Positions 49,701 through 61,043 of a DNA stretch of 64,000 nt are shown here, piece by piece. Position numbers and translations under genes: made by a program. Within the stretch, counting starts at the first letter, position 1. Each line of letters starts with the position of its first letter. The stretch is from Epiperipatus broadwayi (Eukaryota > Onychophora > Udeonychophora > Euonychophora > Peripatidae). The stretch covers positions 74,501 to 138,500 of the forward strand of contig JAQFVV010006856.1 in the NCBI GenBank assembly GCA_028023455.1, read 5' to 3'. Under the pieces are notes generated by a model. It was not told the DNA's origin, made no database searches, and was given only the letters and a program-made list of their open reading frames with translations.

Positions 49701-50368
49701 TTATTTATTTAAAAATGACTACAATTGTTAACATCATCAGTTAATAAAATATTTAGAAGGAAGTATATATATATGGAAATGTCTAAGATATTTAGAAGTA
49801 TTTGTATGTTACAGTTGGCTTTCATAGTCAACAAAAGATTTATTTTTACCTTTTCATTAACATATCTTTCGTTTTAGAAGTCAGACTGCCCTTATATACT
49901 TATGAGAAGCTTTTAATGAACGAGTAGATAAACTTATATACTGTGAAAAAATCAATCCTAGAAATAGAATTATTTAATAATTTTATATATTACGATATAT
50001 TTTAAATATTAGTTTTATGTACACATAAGTTGCTACTTAGCAGTCAATTTTAGAATCGCATTATCTCAAGATTTTATATAGATAATGTCATAATTAAATT
50101 ATTTATTTATTGCAGTCTAGATTTATATTCAAGTATTTAAAATTTTAAAGTAAGAAGTTGTAATGTGTGTTTCTTTGATGATAATTATTTGTGGTTTTAT
50201 CAAAAGAAAATTAAAACTAAAAACTTCCCACTACTGATTCAATGGTAGCTAACAAACAAGTGGAGAACAATCAGGATATGGATCTAAGCCAATAAACATC
50301 ATATGATCACCATTGATTACTCTAAATTGCAGTGTGGCAATACGTATAGTGAGTTTTTTGCCTGTTTT
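46791..50368. other. AT-rich DNA, nothing recognised
   Basis: No supported genes or repeat boundaries. A (CA)n-like stretch lies near 48427-48437. Confidence 0.5.
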
Positions 50369-50713
50369 GATATGGATCTAATAACTGAAACACACAGGCT
50401 TATTATACACCTGTGTCTATATATGTAATATATAGGGTATATGAGCACAGACTTTCACATGACCCACCACTCTCCACACTATCTCATAACACTGACACAC
50501 TTGAACACATATATGTTGAAAAGATAAATAATCACCAATATACGTATGGTAATCTGGACCAACTGATGATTGCTGGTTTAGCATGAAATACATATATTGG
50601 TGATTATTTATCTTTTCAATATATATGTGTTCAAGTGTATCAGTGTTATGAGATAGTGTGTAGAGTGGTGGGTCATGTGAAAGTCTGTGCTCAAATATCC
50701 GATATGATCTAAT
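50369..50713. mobile_element. Family A hammerhead foldback with TSD
   Basis: Target duplication gatatggatctaat (50369-50382) and gatatgatctaat (50701-50713), differing by one base indel. The left arm (minus) runs from the tail hairpin through the body to the stem III palindrome atacgtat at 50540-50547 and stops there. The right arm (plus) starts immediately with a whole hammerhead and ends just after the B-box-like region. Arms are about 140 bases with essentially no spacer. Confidence 0.85.
50548..50616 (+). ncRNA. Type I hammerhead ribozyme motif, family A
   Basis: GGTAATC, loop TGGA, CCAA, CTGATGA (50562-50568), stem II TGCT/AGCA with GGTTT loop, GAAA, ATACATAT stem III, A, TTGG, then GATTATT. 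The core is complete and both halves of stem I pair (CCAA/TTGG and TAATC/GATTA). T-T at 10.1/11.1. Confidence 0.82.
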
Positions 50714-52340
50714 GAAAAAATGGGTGTGATGTTCACTATTGTGGTACAAGAAATCTACCATTTAATAAACTTCAAGGGTTTATGCAGCATAAACTTATGA
50801 ATATATGTCATGCCATTTTGTTTCTTCAGTTGATAATTTTAATATGGGTGGCCCATTTTTTTGTATAAAATATTAATAAATGAGCCTCTATTATTAGATT
50901 TTTAAAAAATGAAAAATATTTCAGTAGTTTAAAGTCCACAAAACTGGAGAAAAATAACATTTTTTTATTATTGTTCTTGCTGTAAAGTTTTTTTAAAAAA
51001 ATTAAACGACCACCAATATTATGTCCATATATTAATTTAATACACTATAGCATAGCTTCATGTGAATGCTATTATAGCACTATGATTAAAAGTAAAGATT
51101 AACAGTATCAGATGTAAGAATAGGTTTAAGAATGTTAATTTGGAGCTGTATCTTAAAATTATAAAAAATTTAAATCTAAAAAATTTAGATGACATAAATG
51201 TGTTGATAGAGGTTCAAATACTCTCTTTCAATTTTGACTATGAAGATTTATTATTTACTTTAAAAACTTTTATTTTAATCTAATAAGTTACATGAGATTT
51301 CATTACAATATAAAGGAAAATATTGATTTTTGGTGAAATAAGTTGTAGAATAAAAACAATCAAAAGAAAAAAAATTGATTTCTATAATTAAGACAGGTGA
51401 TATTTACCAATTTTGTTACAATTTTTTAACATAATGTTTTAATCATGGTTTATCTGATCTTAATCAAAGTGTATAAAATCACTGTTGCATGACGGGAGAG
51501 ATTAGGCTCTAGGTAGTAGCAAAGATATTCATGTGTGTGTGTTTGAGTTTACTCTTTAAGTTTAATTTCCTGTAATTTGTTTGGGAATGAAGATTAGTAT
51601 TTAAGTTATATATACAAGCTTGTTAAATTAGGTCATGTGACATATGACTTTATTTCTGTGTAATTAGTATTTAAGATATGTGGAATTAAAAACCAGATAG
51701 CATCTGGTAAACTGTAGGGTAAAGACAATGAAAGTAGTTATTCTTAGGTTAGGAAATAGATATTTGTGAATACTTTCCATTGAAACAGTAAGATTCGTAT
51801 TTGAATCTTAAGTTTCACCTTTTTCTGTCGTCTCTCACTGACCGGTCTATCCCGCCCAAATTTAAACTTTTTGATATCGAATTGTGTGTGTAGCAATATT
51901 AAAAATGTATAAATATATGTAGAATTCAGCATAAACATGCACACATTTCGATCTCAAATTAAAGGCAATAAATAGGGATAAAATAGTATAATTTAGATTT
52001 CTTTTAGTTATATAATTTTGTATAATTTTAATCATTTATTTTGGATTATAAAGTTCGTATTTATTGCTTTGTTTAAATTTCGTTTAATAATAATTCTAAA
52101 AAAATCTGATGTAATATTTAATTAAAAGTTAAAATAATCTTATGTTCCCTTTTTGTCTTTGAAATTTAAAAGCATTGGTCAGTGATAGATAATAGATTAA
52201 TTAAAGAAAAATTCCCCAAAGTATAATTAGTAAATGTAAAATGTAAACAATAGAACGGCAGCTTTCTTTAATTAAAAACCAACAAAATGCATTGATTATC
52301 CTCAGGGCAGATTAAGTAGAACCTAAAATATCTTAACAAA
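50714..52340. other. AT-rich DNA, nothing recognised
   Basis: A less AT-rich spot (gtctctcactgaccggtctatcccgcc cut near 51828-51855) lies in a minus-strand open frame of 66 codons that I do not recognise. Confidence 0.4.
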
Positions 52341-52705
52341 AATGTGAAAGATCAAGATAAAAAAAAGAGGCCATCTTAGACTTGCTGGAGACATTCACTT
52401 CAACTTTAGCTTTGCTCTCGATCACTGAGAGTCTCCAAAAAGAATAAAAATAATTTGTTCCTGCCAAGGTATGACCGAGTAAAGCACCTAGATTATTCTC
52501 CATCGGGAGATGGCCTATCGGATGCCGAACTTTCCATTGCCCATCATAAATTCACCATGAAGATCTGCTGCCTGAAATAAATGAAAAAGCTGCTGCTGCT
52601 GTGAAATTAAATGAAATATCTAAATACAAGAAAGACTTGCCACTCGTGAACTTTTTGCTGCTAAACTAATGGAATCAGAAAACTTCTTATAAAACAGGTA
52701 CCTGT
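52341..52705 (+). other. GC-richer block, possible decayed coding fragment
   Basis: The stretch has protein-like pieces in different plus-strand frames: DYSPSGDGLSDAELSIAHHKF (about 52489-52551) and ERLATRELFAAKLMESENFL (about 52632-52691), with a CTG run near 52590-52602. The composition is unlike the flanks. I cannot assign a family. It may be a remnant of a gene, a processed pseudogene or an LTR-element gag. Confidence 0.3.
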
Positions 52706-52971
52706 CTGTGTTCAAACTCTAGAGTACTCTAATAATATGCTATAGCTCTTCTTCATACTACTTATCTAAATTATAAAATGTAAAAACTACCATATGTATA
52801 ACTAAACTGAATAATTAACTTAATGTGTAAATTTCTCTACTAATCTAGCTTACCTCATTCTATCTTGGGTGCGTATTTTTAAAATCTACATTTTATCTAT
52901 ATTTATTATTTAATTATTGCATGCTCACAATTGTCTCTATTTTCAAAGTTTAAATCTATGATCGTTTGAAA

Positions 52972-53092
52972 CAGTGAATGCGTGTCACATTTTCATTAAT
53001 ATGTACTTCGTCGGGCCGAGGCAGAGACCAGCCCGCCATTCTTATAAACCATAACTAACTTAACTTTCATATAAATTGACACGCATTCAGTG
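52972..53092. repeat. 121-bp MITE-like element with 16-bp TIRs
   Basis: Terminal inverted repeats cagtgaatgcgtgtca (52972-52987) and tgacacgcattcagtg (53077-53092), with one mismatch. The interior has a GC-rich hairpin cgggccgaggcagagaccagcccg region near 53013-53036, out of character with the surroundings. No coding. Target duplication not resolved. Confidence 0.7.
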
Positions 53093-53325
53093 CATCACTT
53101 ATTGTAATGCAGGGTCTACTACTTCACAAATGGCTGACATATTAGTTATAATAATTCCCAATTTATATAGGTTTTGTATTTATTAAATCATCATGAATAA
53201 TTCCAGAAAATTACATTTCTTTGAGAGTCACCAACGTTCTTTAGTAACTGTTGATAATGTAGGGCCGAATTAGAAATTTATTTAAATCTTATCATAATCG
53301 TTTATACTTATACATGTGTTACGTT

Positions 53326-53600
53326 TTAAAGATGTGATGATCTATTCCACCGTAAATATTCCGGATTCTTCAGGGTTGAAATTAACCCCAGTCGTCCTAC
53401 ACAAGCGGGCATAATGGGTGCTCCCGTAGGACTTGACCACGTCATGCAGCCAGCCGGCAAAACTGCGACATGGACCTCTCTCTCTCTCTCCCACTTGTCC
53501 CTGGTTATGCTTATGTGACACCTTACTTCATCGGGCCGAGGCAGAGACCAGCCCGACACTCTTATAAACCCATTCACGGCATTGCAGTTTCAATATACTG
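53326..53600. repeat. GC-rich repeat block sharing the MITE core
   Basis: About 250 bases of high GC with a (TC)n run at 53478-53490. Its right end, tcgggccgaggcagagacc followed by agcccg and cttataaacc (53530-53570), repeats the core of the element at 52972-53092. A minus-strand open frame (53326-53577) spans it but contains the low-complexity ERERE run from the TC repeat; I treat it as a repeat-derived frame, not a gene. Confidence 0.55.
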
Positions 53601-55448
53601 CCATTCCATATCGCCTTTCTAAAGCGTACCACATGTTCCTTTACTTAATTTTATTATTCTATATATCACTCCGCCTCTGTATTATCTTCATAAATCACTC
53701 TCAAATAAATGTTTGCTCTTAGTTATAAATAAACATTTTAATTAAATAAATATATGTCTGCCATTACTCTTATAACCCATACTTTAGACTCTTGCATTGC
53801 AAAGGTATAAATCCCTCCAGGCATGCATTAGAAATACTTACTCGAGAATTTTAGGTAGCTAGATTACGCCTTCAAATAAGTGAATTCCTTTTGTAAACAT
53901 TTCAGTATCGGAAATACCGCTACTGAAATCCTCAATATAAAATAATGTCTAAATAAATAAATGTATTCTTTAAAATATAATCATGTCGCAAATCCCACTA
54001 CTGAAGCTTTAAATCCACAAAATATTATTAGTAAATAAATGATTGTCTTCTTAAAATGTGTTAATAAATAATTTTAAACTATATGTCTGCATTTACATTT
54101 CATTTATTCGATACCCATTCTATATAATATTTCCTCGATTATGTAAATATGAATGTTTAATTAATATTAGTTTGATTATTGGCTAACTCGAGAATAAAAT
54201 CATGAGTCTCTTGCATATCCCTGACCACCATGCCTAAGGAAATATTTACTAATGTCGCATCAGATGCGTTGTTTCATGGATTGCATTGTGGAACCGATAA
54301 ACTATGTTCGAACTCAGTACCATGGGTGGCTTCGCTACTCGATGGTGCTGCTGTTCTGTATGGTGGTCAAATTCTGCACTATGTTTACGAGTCACACATT
54401 TTCTGACTGTTACACTATGAGCTTATCAAGTGAAAGTATATGGTAGTATGTGATGTTAGCTACCAGTGTGTGATAAACTTGAAGAATGATGAATGTTTGG
54501 CAGTTGAGAAATTGACTTTAAATTCTAATGTCAACAATATTACTGAATGGTGGTCTGCTGAAAACTTTTAACAGATAATATTATGTTTAAGAAATGATTC
54601 TGGAAACAATCAATTGAAGTGTGATAAGCTAATAATGAAAATTGATTAACAAGGTGATAAAAATATGATATACAGAGAAGTGAATGTGGAAATTTAAAGT
54701 AAGATAAATATAAGACTGTAACTGGTAGGATCTGGAATTTTAGATATTATTAAGATGTTACACAATAAATTAAATAATGATGTTAACATGCCTCTTGGGG
54801 AAAACAACATTTTGAAAAGAAATACAAAATGTGTGTAAATAAAATCTGACATGAAAATGTTTAAGTTTGAAATTCTTTTTAAAAATATTTGTAGTAGTAA
54901 AATAACAATTTACAAGTTATTTCTTTTTCAAAAGACAACTTATTATTATTTCATTTTATTCTTTTATATCCAAAATATATTGAGAATAGATATTGCAGAA
55001 ATATTGATTGGCATTTCAGACATATTGGTAGAGTAAGATTGAACATCCATATGTATACATTTCAATGATCTCAGAATTCATTAAATTTTCAGATGCAGCA
55101 CAAAATATTACATATTAATCAAATAATAAACAATAAAATAAAAGAATATTTAATAAATTTTTATGAATTCAATACATACTTTATTACCAGTATATTTTTT
55201 TAGATGTGAAAATCACTGGTTATAAACAGGTGAATCATATGAATCAAATTAACTATATTTTTAGTTCTGGTATTTTTTTAGCTTCATAGCAAGATTTTAT
55301 CAGAATCAGATTATAAAAAGTTGTGAACTTAGAGTAAGACCAAAAAGAACTGTCACATTCAGCAATATTATTATAACATTGAAAATACAGTAATTCCATA
55401 AACTATGTTATATTTAGTTACAAATCTTCATCTTATTTTTTTTAAAGG
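53601..55448. other. AT-rich DNA, nothing recognised
   Basis: The section 54190-54460 is slightly GC-richer, with a 64-codon open frame (54252-54446) that I cannot assign. Confidence 0.4.
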
Positions 55449-55855
55449 TTTGTGATGATGGTGTTTTCATTGTATTTTTATATTGGACTATTTCCATCAT
55501 CTAATATGAGTATTGAATGTCTTTAAAAAAATTTAACTTTATTTAAATATTCCAAACACATTCAACTGTTAGTAATAGCACATCAGACAGGTTAGTATAT
55601 GCACCACATTTTGAGAAGTATTATTTTTCCCTCTTCTTCAGGTGTTACTGTCACTGGTCAGGCCAGTAATACCTGAAGAAGAGGGGAGAATAATACCTCT
55701 CAAAATGTTATGCATATACTAACCTGTTTGATGTGCTATTACTAACAGTTGAATATATTTGGAATATTTAAATAAAGTTAAATTTTTCTAAAGACATTCA
55801 ATACTTATATTAGATGATTGAAATAATCCAATATGAAAATACAATAGCATATAAT
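55449..55855. repeat. Foldback of two Penelope-like 3' tails
   Basis: Left arm (about 55449-55645) is the Penelope tail in minus orientation and right arm (about 55668-55855) the same tail in plus orientation, meeting at ttactgtcactggtcaggcc near 55645-55665. No coding sequence or tRNA-like part is retained. Each arm has the conserved tail segments (aatatttaaataaagttaaa; gacattcaatac). Orientation and structure echo the head-to-head pairs at 21.4-23.5 and 33.9-35.8 kb. Confidence 0.8.
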
Positions 55856-57545
55856 AGTTCACACTTTGATGACAAGCCTTGATTATAATATAATAAGTAT
55901 TATTGATTGAACTGTACTATTAAACATGCAAATATATGTATATATAATTTATATAATATAATATTTGTAAATATTATTAAGAATGTAGTTATCTTGAATG
56001 GATGTAGAATGGCTTTCTGAGATGATACTGAATTATATTGGTTTGTAAATAGGAAAAAATCTATTTAAATTATTAAGGATTTATTGCTTAGTAAGAATAT
56101 AAGTGAGAATTTATTTATGATCTTTTAATCTGCATTGATAATGATATTGTGGCTGCATTTAACGTAATATTGAGGAAATGACACAAACTTGACCAGTGAG
56201 TTTGTCTCTTAGTGCAGTTGTTTGTATTGTAGCATTAGCTTCCAAAGAGGTCAATATAGTTGTTCAAATATTAGATGAATATAAAAGCTATATATTACAA
56301 TGATCGGAAAGAAAGTGAAGATCGAATCTAACCACAATCTGCACTACACGGGTGCCATCTAGGCATTTGAGCCTAGAAAAATTTATAAAGGAGACAGATA
56401 TGCGCTGATAAGATTCCACTTTATTTAATATTTAGATCATTAGCCCAAGTCACTAGCTCAGAGGAGACGCAGAGATAATAATCTATATCTTAATTTATAT
56501 CTTAAATATAAAATAAATAAAAGCCACTGCCAGAAATCAACACACAAAAATATTTATCTACGCACATATATAATTTTGAATCATTTTTAAATTTTGAGGA
56601 ACAACATTAATTATTTTTTTTAGATTTTAATATTCTGTTAATTTAACTTATTATTTTAAAATTTTAAATCATCTACAGATGAATTTATATTTATTTTAAG
56701 ATTGTCGAGTATGAATAGACTACATAGATCTGCATTTGAAAAGAAAATATTCTATCCCTTATTTAACCTTAGGCCAAAAAGTTTGCAGTCAAACTGGCGT
56801 CAATCCATCTGATACATTTATGTATTCAATGTAGCATGAAAATATGACAACACAAAATACTATACTGTCAGGAATGTACGTCTGAACAGTAAGTAGAGTT
56901 AGAGAAGACATTGTCTCTCCACCAACAGGAATGCTACATCTGTTGGCGAGTAGAACAATAAACATAAAACTCCATAGGAATGGATTGCAGTCCTTTGCTG
57001 TCTTACAAACCCATCCATAGGCAAACAGAAGGTGTGTGGCATATATATGCAATCCTGCCCATAGCGGATCTCATACTACATCTACTAATTACACAAATAT
57101 ATCCAATCCATTGAGCCAATTCAACTACAAAACGAATAACCTAAGATTGCCCTCCCTTAATATAACTTTACAAAACTATATAGCCATTCATGCCCGACTT
57201 AAATTTAACATTTAAATACGTTCACACAGATGAATTTTATATAATTTGTTTTATAATGTCAAGTATAGATCGGCTGCACAGATTTCACGGTTAAAAACAT
57301 TTCAAAATAAACACAACCGATCAAAATACAAAATCATCGATAATGTCAATTGCATAGGGAATATACAAAACCCAATAGCATTCATCGTAAGATGCTTGCA
57401 GTGACATCGTTGACTTATATATTTTAATTGAATGTGAAAACCACAACATTATCAACCGCTAATGAATCTATGCAACGTCTATACCCAACCTTAAATTCCC
57501 TCATTTAAAATTTAAACAATAAATATTAATACAAATAAAATAATA
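55856..57545. other. Unassigned DNA
   Basis: A less AT-rich stretch at 56770-57070 carries an 87-codon minus-strand open frame (56789-57052) with hydrophobic segments and the string AYGWVCKTAKDCNPF. I do not recognise it. A perfect small hairpin ctaggcatttgagcctag lies near 56360-56377. Confidence 0.35.
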
Positions 57546-58335
57546 AATGGAAATAATTTTTTTATCAAACGCAAACATATATAAAATTACACATTATCAA
57601 TTGATTTTAAACTTAAAAGTCAGATAGAAATTCATAAGCTTAAACGAAAGTTCTTAATTATTTTTAAATTTAGAGTTCATGTCAATATAGCTTACGGTAG
57701 AAGAGTCCAGGTTCCTGTTTTTTAATTCCCATGACATCTCCATTAGAAAATAATGTTCTGGAGGTGGCATTAGCTGGTTCCATTCTGGTATCACAGCCTT
57801 TTCTTTTTTTTTTAAATAAGTGAGAGAGAACGACAAGTGCGTCTTGTCGTTCGTCTCCCCAAATCAAGTTCGAAAACTCACTGGAACTCAATATTTTTCT
57901 TTTTATAGTCCTCCTATGAATTCCATGAACAAAGACATCACTGTTCCATTTTTTCATTATGGTCCGGGCCTTTATTTGCTGCTTCTATATTAGACAAGCT
58001 AATTCTTTATTCCTTATCTAATTTTGATCTGACTTTTTAATTACACAGCTTTTGGATAATTAATAAAGAATCATTTCCATCTACAAAAAATATTTTATCT
58101 TTAAGTCTTGTACTTTTTTTATAAAAAAGTACGTTCAAATACTTATTTATTTGATTTTTTTTTTAAAAAAAATATTTTTAAAGTTTTGAATCTGTGCGAA
58201 TATATACGTTTAACAAACATTTTAATTTTAGCGTTTAGTTTTTTTTTTAATAGATTTTATTTTTATTTGCGAACTTTAAGATTTTATTTTAAATTAATGT
58301 AACGACATATTTATATATCGTTACAATATATATAT
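57546..58335 (-). repeat. Repeat X, inverted copy with frameshifted open frame
   Basis: Homologous, in opposite orientation, to 63210-64000. Starts (minus sense) near 58335 with the imperfect palindrome tgtaacgatata ... cgttacat. It includes overlapping minus-strand frames (57682-57957; 57654-57836) that together read RQDALVVLSHLFKKK then VIPEWNQLMPPPEHYFLMEM, suggesting one ancestral coding segment broken by a frameshift in the A-run. Family unknown. Confidence 0.65.
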
Positions 58336-59240
58336 GTATACTATGTGGATGATGTTTTTGTATGTGCCCACAGGCCATTATTAATTATGTGTTTAATGAA
58401 TGAAATTCAAAATCAGAATTAAATTGGATTATAGAGCATAAAAAGATGAGAAAATTTATTACTTGGATTTTAAAATAATGTGGAACATTAATTCATTGGG
58501 TTATAATGTAACTTTTAATGTTTTTAATATTAGAGGTGTGTTAATGTGAGACCTCAAGTACCAATATCCACAGATTTGCAAGTTTGAGAGCATTTTTACA
58601 TCAAAACAACTATTTATGTAAGTTTGAGTCTAAAAAAATTGAGAATTTATAATTATGATATGATAAATTCAAGTTTTAATGCAACCGATGTACATAAATA
58701 TATTGAATATTTTAAAATAAATATTTTTGGGAATAAAAAAGTTAAGAATGATAAAATATATATATACCACATGTTAGAAATAAAATTGCGAAGATTTATG
58801 CAGATATATTCAATGTTGAATTTAGGACACCCAATAATTTGAATAGGTTAACAAATAATACCAAGAATAAAATAAATAAATTGGACTGATCTAATGTTGT
58901 GTATGTAGTGAGATGCAGTCATTCAAATTGTTCTTATATGCATTATGGTTTTTAAAAAAGGTAAATTTGAAAACTAGAATGATGCAGTATTTAATAAGGT
59001 ATAAAAAAACTAAAACGGATTGACCAGATGCATCATTGTATTATAATCATGAGAAGAAATATGGGCATGGTTTTTATTCTTTTATTATTATGGTAATGTG
59101 TGAGGAAAGGAGTGATAGAAGTGGAAAATTAAAGAGAATTTGTTTACTGCACAAAATGAACATATAATGAATCATGGGGCAATAACATTCAAATTAGTAT
59201 AAAAATAGTTTTTAAAATTATTAATAAAAAAGTAATGTTT
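58336..59240 (+). pseudogene. Penelope-like element, second lineage, decayed RT to GIY-YIG
   Basis: Begins inside the reverse transcriptase at the catalytic YVDDVFV (58342-58362). After many stops, the post-RT linker appears at 58624-58842 (VHKYIEYFKINIFGNK, IKLRRFMQIYSML), then NNLNRLTNNTKNKINKLD, and then the GIY-YIG domain from 58893: SNVVYVVRCSHSNCSY, a frameshift, and LKTRMMQYLIRYKKTKTD-like sequence. The CxxxxC insertion and the linker are of the Neptune-like Penelope type, distinct from the 35 kb family. It is dead in all frames. Upstream RT motifs are missing because repeat X borders it at 58335. Confidence 0.7.
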
Positions 59241-59745
59241 ATTTTTGTTTATTTTTTGGTAACCATAGTTACAATGGTTACATGTTAAAAATATACTTTG
59301 TTTATTTCATTATATTTTATTTTTATTCTCAGTTGCACAACGTGTTTTAATATTATTTATAATAATGTCAGAGGTTTAATATATAAATTAAGGCTTATAA
59401 TATATATGTTATTAATAATAAATTGTGTGTGCGTTCAAAATACCTGTTCCAGACATTTTTTTAAAACAAATTTTTAAAATTCTAACGCAAATGAAGTCAC
59501 AGTTTTTTTATTGGCAGATTCAGCTTCACTGATTATTTTAATACTTTTAACATTGTAACATGGTTTTATTATTTATACTCTCATTTTCTATTGCAATAAA
59601 TAGCTTGGGGTTGTGTCATCCAGATTCTCCACTAAATTTCTTATACTTAAGGTTTTATTATGCAATGCAAGACCATTAATCATAATGTTCTTATATTTTA
59701 TACCAATTAATCATAGATTTAAGTTTTTTTTATTTTTAACCCAAC
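59241..59745. other. AT-rich DNA, nothing recognised
   Basis: No supported features. Confidence 0.5.
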
Positions 59746-60352
59746 AATTATCACATTAAACAAGCCAAAACTCTCCATAGAGTAGTGCCACCCTGTGCTA
59801 AACAGAGTAATAAATAGATGCCAGAATGCTTGTGCATAAAATCCCTATCATCCAATATCCCCAGACTAGTGATCATGTGATGTTTAGTGGTTTAAGACCA
59901 ATCCTGCCTCATAGGATAGTGGGGGCTATGGTTGTTGAAGAGCCAAAGACACCAAAATGTATGGGTGCTGAACTGAGTTCAGACTCATATGACTATATAA
60001 GCTATTGAGCTTAAATTGAAAATATTGTGTTTTCAATTTCATTCTCATAGGTTTGTAGTTTAGTAAAGATAATAGGTGGCTGCTGGAGGGTTGCATTAGA
60101 ACATAAGAACTAGGTGCAGTGCTCTCAGATCCAAAGCTCCTTACTGATGAAGGCCACAAGCCAGAAAATAGTCTGGGCATATTGGATGAGTAGGCACTAG
60201 CTAGGGATTTTATGCACAAGCCTTCTGATATTCCTTGATTACTCTGTTTGGCACAGTGTGGCACTACTGTATGGAGAGTTTTGCCTTGTTTAATAACAAT
60301 TATGTGCTAGTATGAGATAGTGATCATGTGATGTTTAGTAATTATCACATTA
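59746..60352. mobile_element. Family D hammerhead retroelement with perfect 13-bp TSD
   Basis: Insert 59759-60339 (581 bp) between perfect duplications aattatcacatta at 59746-59758 and 60340-60352. The left part (59759 to about 59867) is the minus-strand sequence downstream of the ribozyme cleavage site. It stops at agact (59863-59867), then the plus-strand unit begins at about 59868 (agtgatcatgtgatgttta). This unit runs through the hammerhead at 60129-60187 to the 3' end, where the same agtgatcatgtgatgttta is found again (60319-60338). The plus unit is thus bounded by a direct repeat, as expected for a copy longer than one monomer of a circular or tandem template. No protein is encoded. Confidence 0.85.
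60129..60187 (+). ncRNA. Type I hammerhead ribozyme motif, family D
   Basis: CTGATGA at 60144-60150, stem II GGC/GCC with a CACAA loop, GAAA at 60164-60167, a very short stem III, C at the cleavage position (60173), then TGGG. The inner stem I has ACTG-side pairing TTA/TGG plus a C-G pair, followed by an internal loop and a perfect 6-bp outer helix ATCCAA/TTGGAT. The core is complete. Position 10.1/11.1 is A-A rather than G-C. Confidence 0.78.
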
Positions 60353-60681
60353 CTTATAACTTTAGAAGTTTCAGGTACACAAGTGATAGTGGCATGAATC
60401 TGCTTCAATTTATAATTTCTCTGATAAATGACTCGCTCTTTTAAAACATAAGGCTGATTTTGTGTTTATTAAATCAAAAGTAATTTATGATATTTTTGTA
60501 TTTATTGCTTATTATATAGCAGTACATTTTATTAAAGATATATACACACTTAATGAATAATATTTCTAGAATATAATTTTCACTACACCACTCTTAAACA
60601 AAATAGACTGATTTCTATCTGCTTTAACACATTGTGAAGAAGTGTAATCAAAGACCAAAGACAGGTAATAAGATTATGATG

Positions 60682-60738
60682 CACCAAAATATGCATTTTA
60701 TATTGAACCACCACTCATAAGTTGACCCTGATTACATT
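60682..60738 (-). ncRNA. Degenerate hammerhead motif, family B, copy 1
   Basis: Minus strand: GGGTCAA, CTTATGA in place of CTGATGA, GTGG...TTCAATAT, AAAA in place of GAAA, ATGCAT stem III, then TTTTGG. Two catalytic positions (G5 and G12) are lost, so it is inactive, but its relation to the 13 kb copy is plain. Confidence 0.65.
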
Positions 60739-61043
60739 TTCTTACACATATCTTTATTACTGTTCAGTAAATATAAACGGTCAATTACTACAGTCTAATT
60801 AATAAGTGTCAAACATACTGTCCTCACAACTTTGATACAAACAACTTGATGTAAGTATATTAATAATTTTCATGAATCATTTATTAGACTAGAGATTATT
60901 TACTTAATGAATAATATTTATGTAGTGTCATTTTTACAATACCACTTTTATGCAAAGTACAGACTGGTTTCTATCCATTGTTAACATCTTGTGGAATGGT
61001 GTAATTACAAACATATGACCAAAAACATGTAAAAAGATGTATG

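Noticed and set aside
49735-49760. Reverse-strand ctgatgatgttaac
   Set aside because: No downstream GAAA or pairing; chance match.
55620-55780. Possible hammerhead in the Penelope tail (cctgaagaagaggggag ... cctctcaaaatg, CUGANGA-like)
   Set aside because: A stem II and GAAA-like remnant can be drawn, but no stem I forms around the expected cleavage site, and other copies (21.5, 35.6 kb) do not keep the CTGAAGA.
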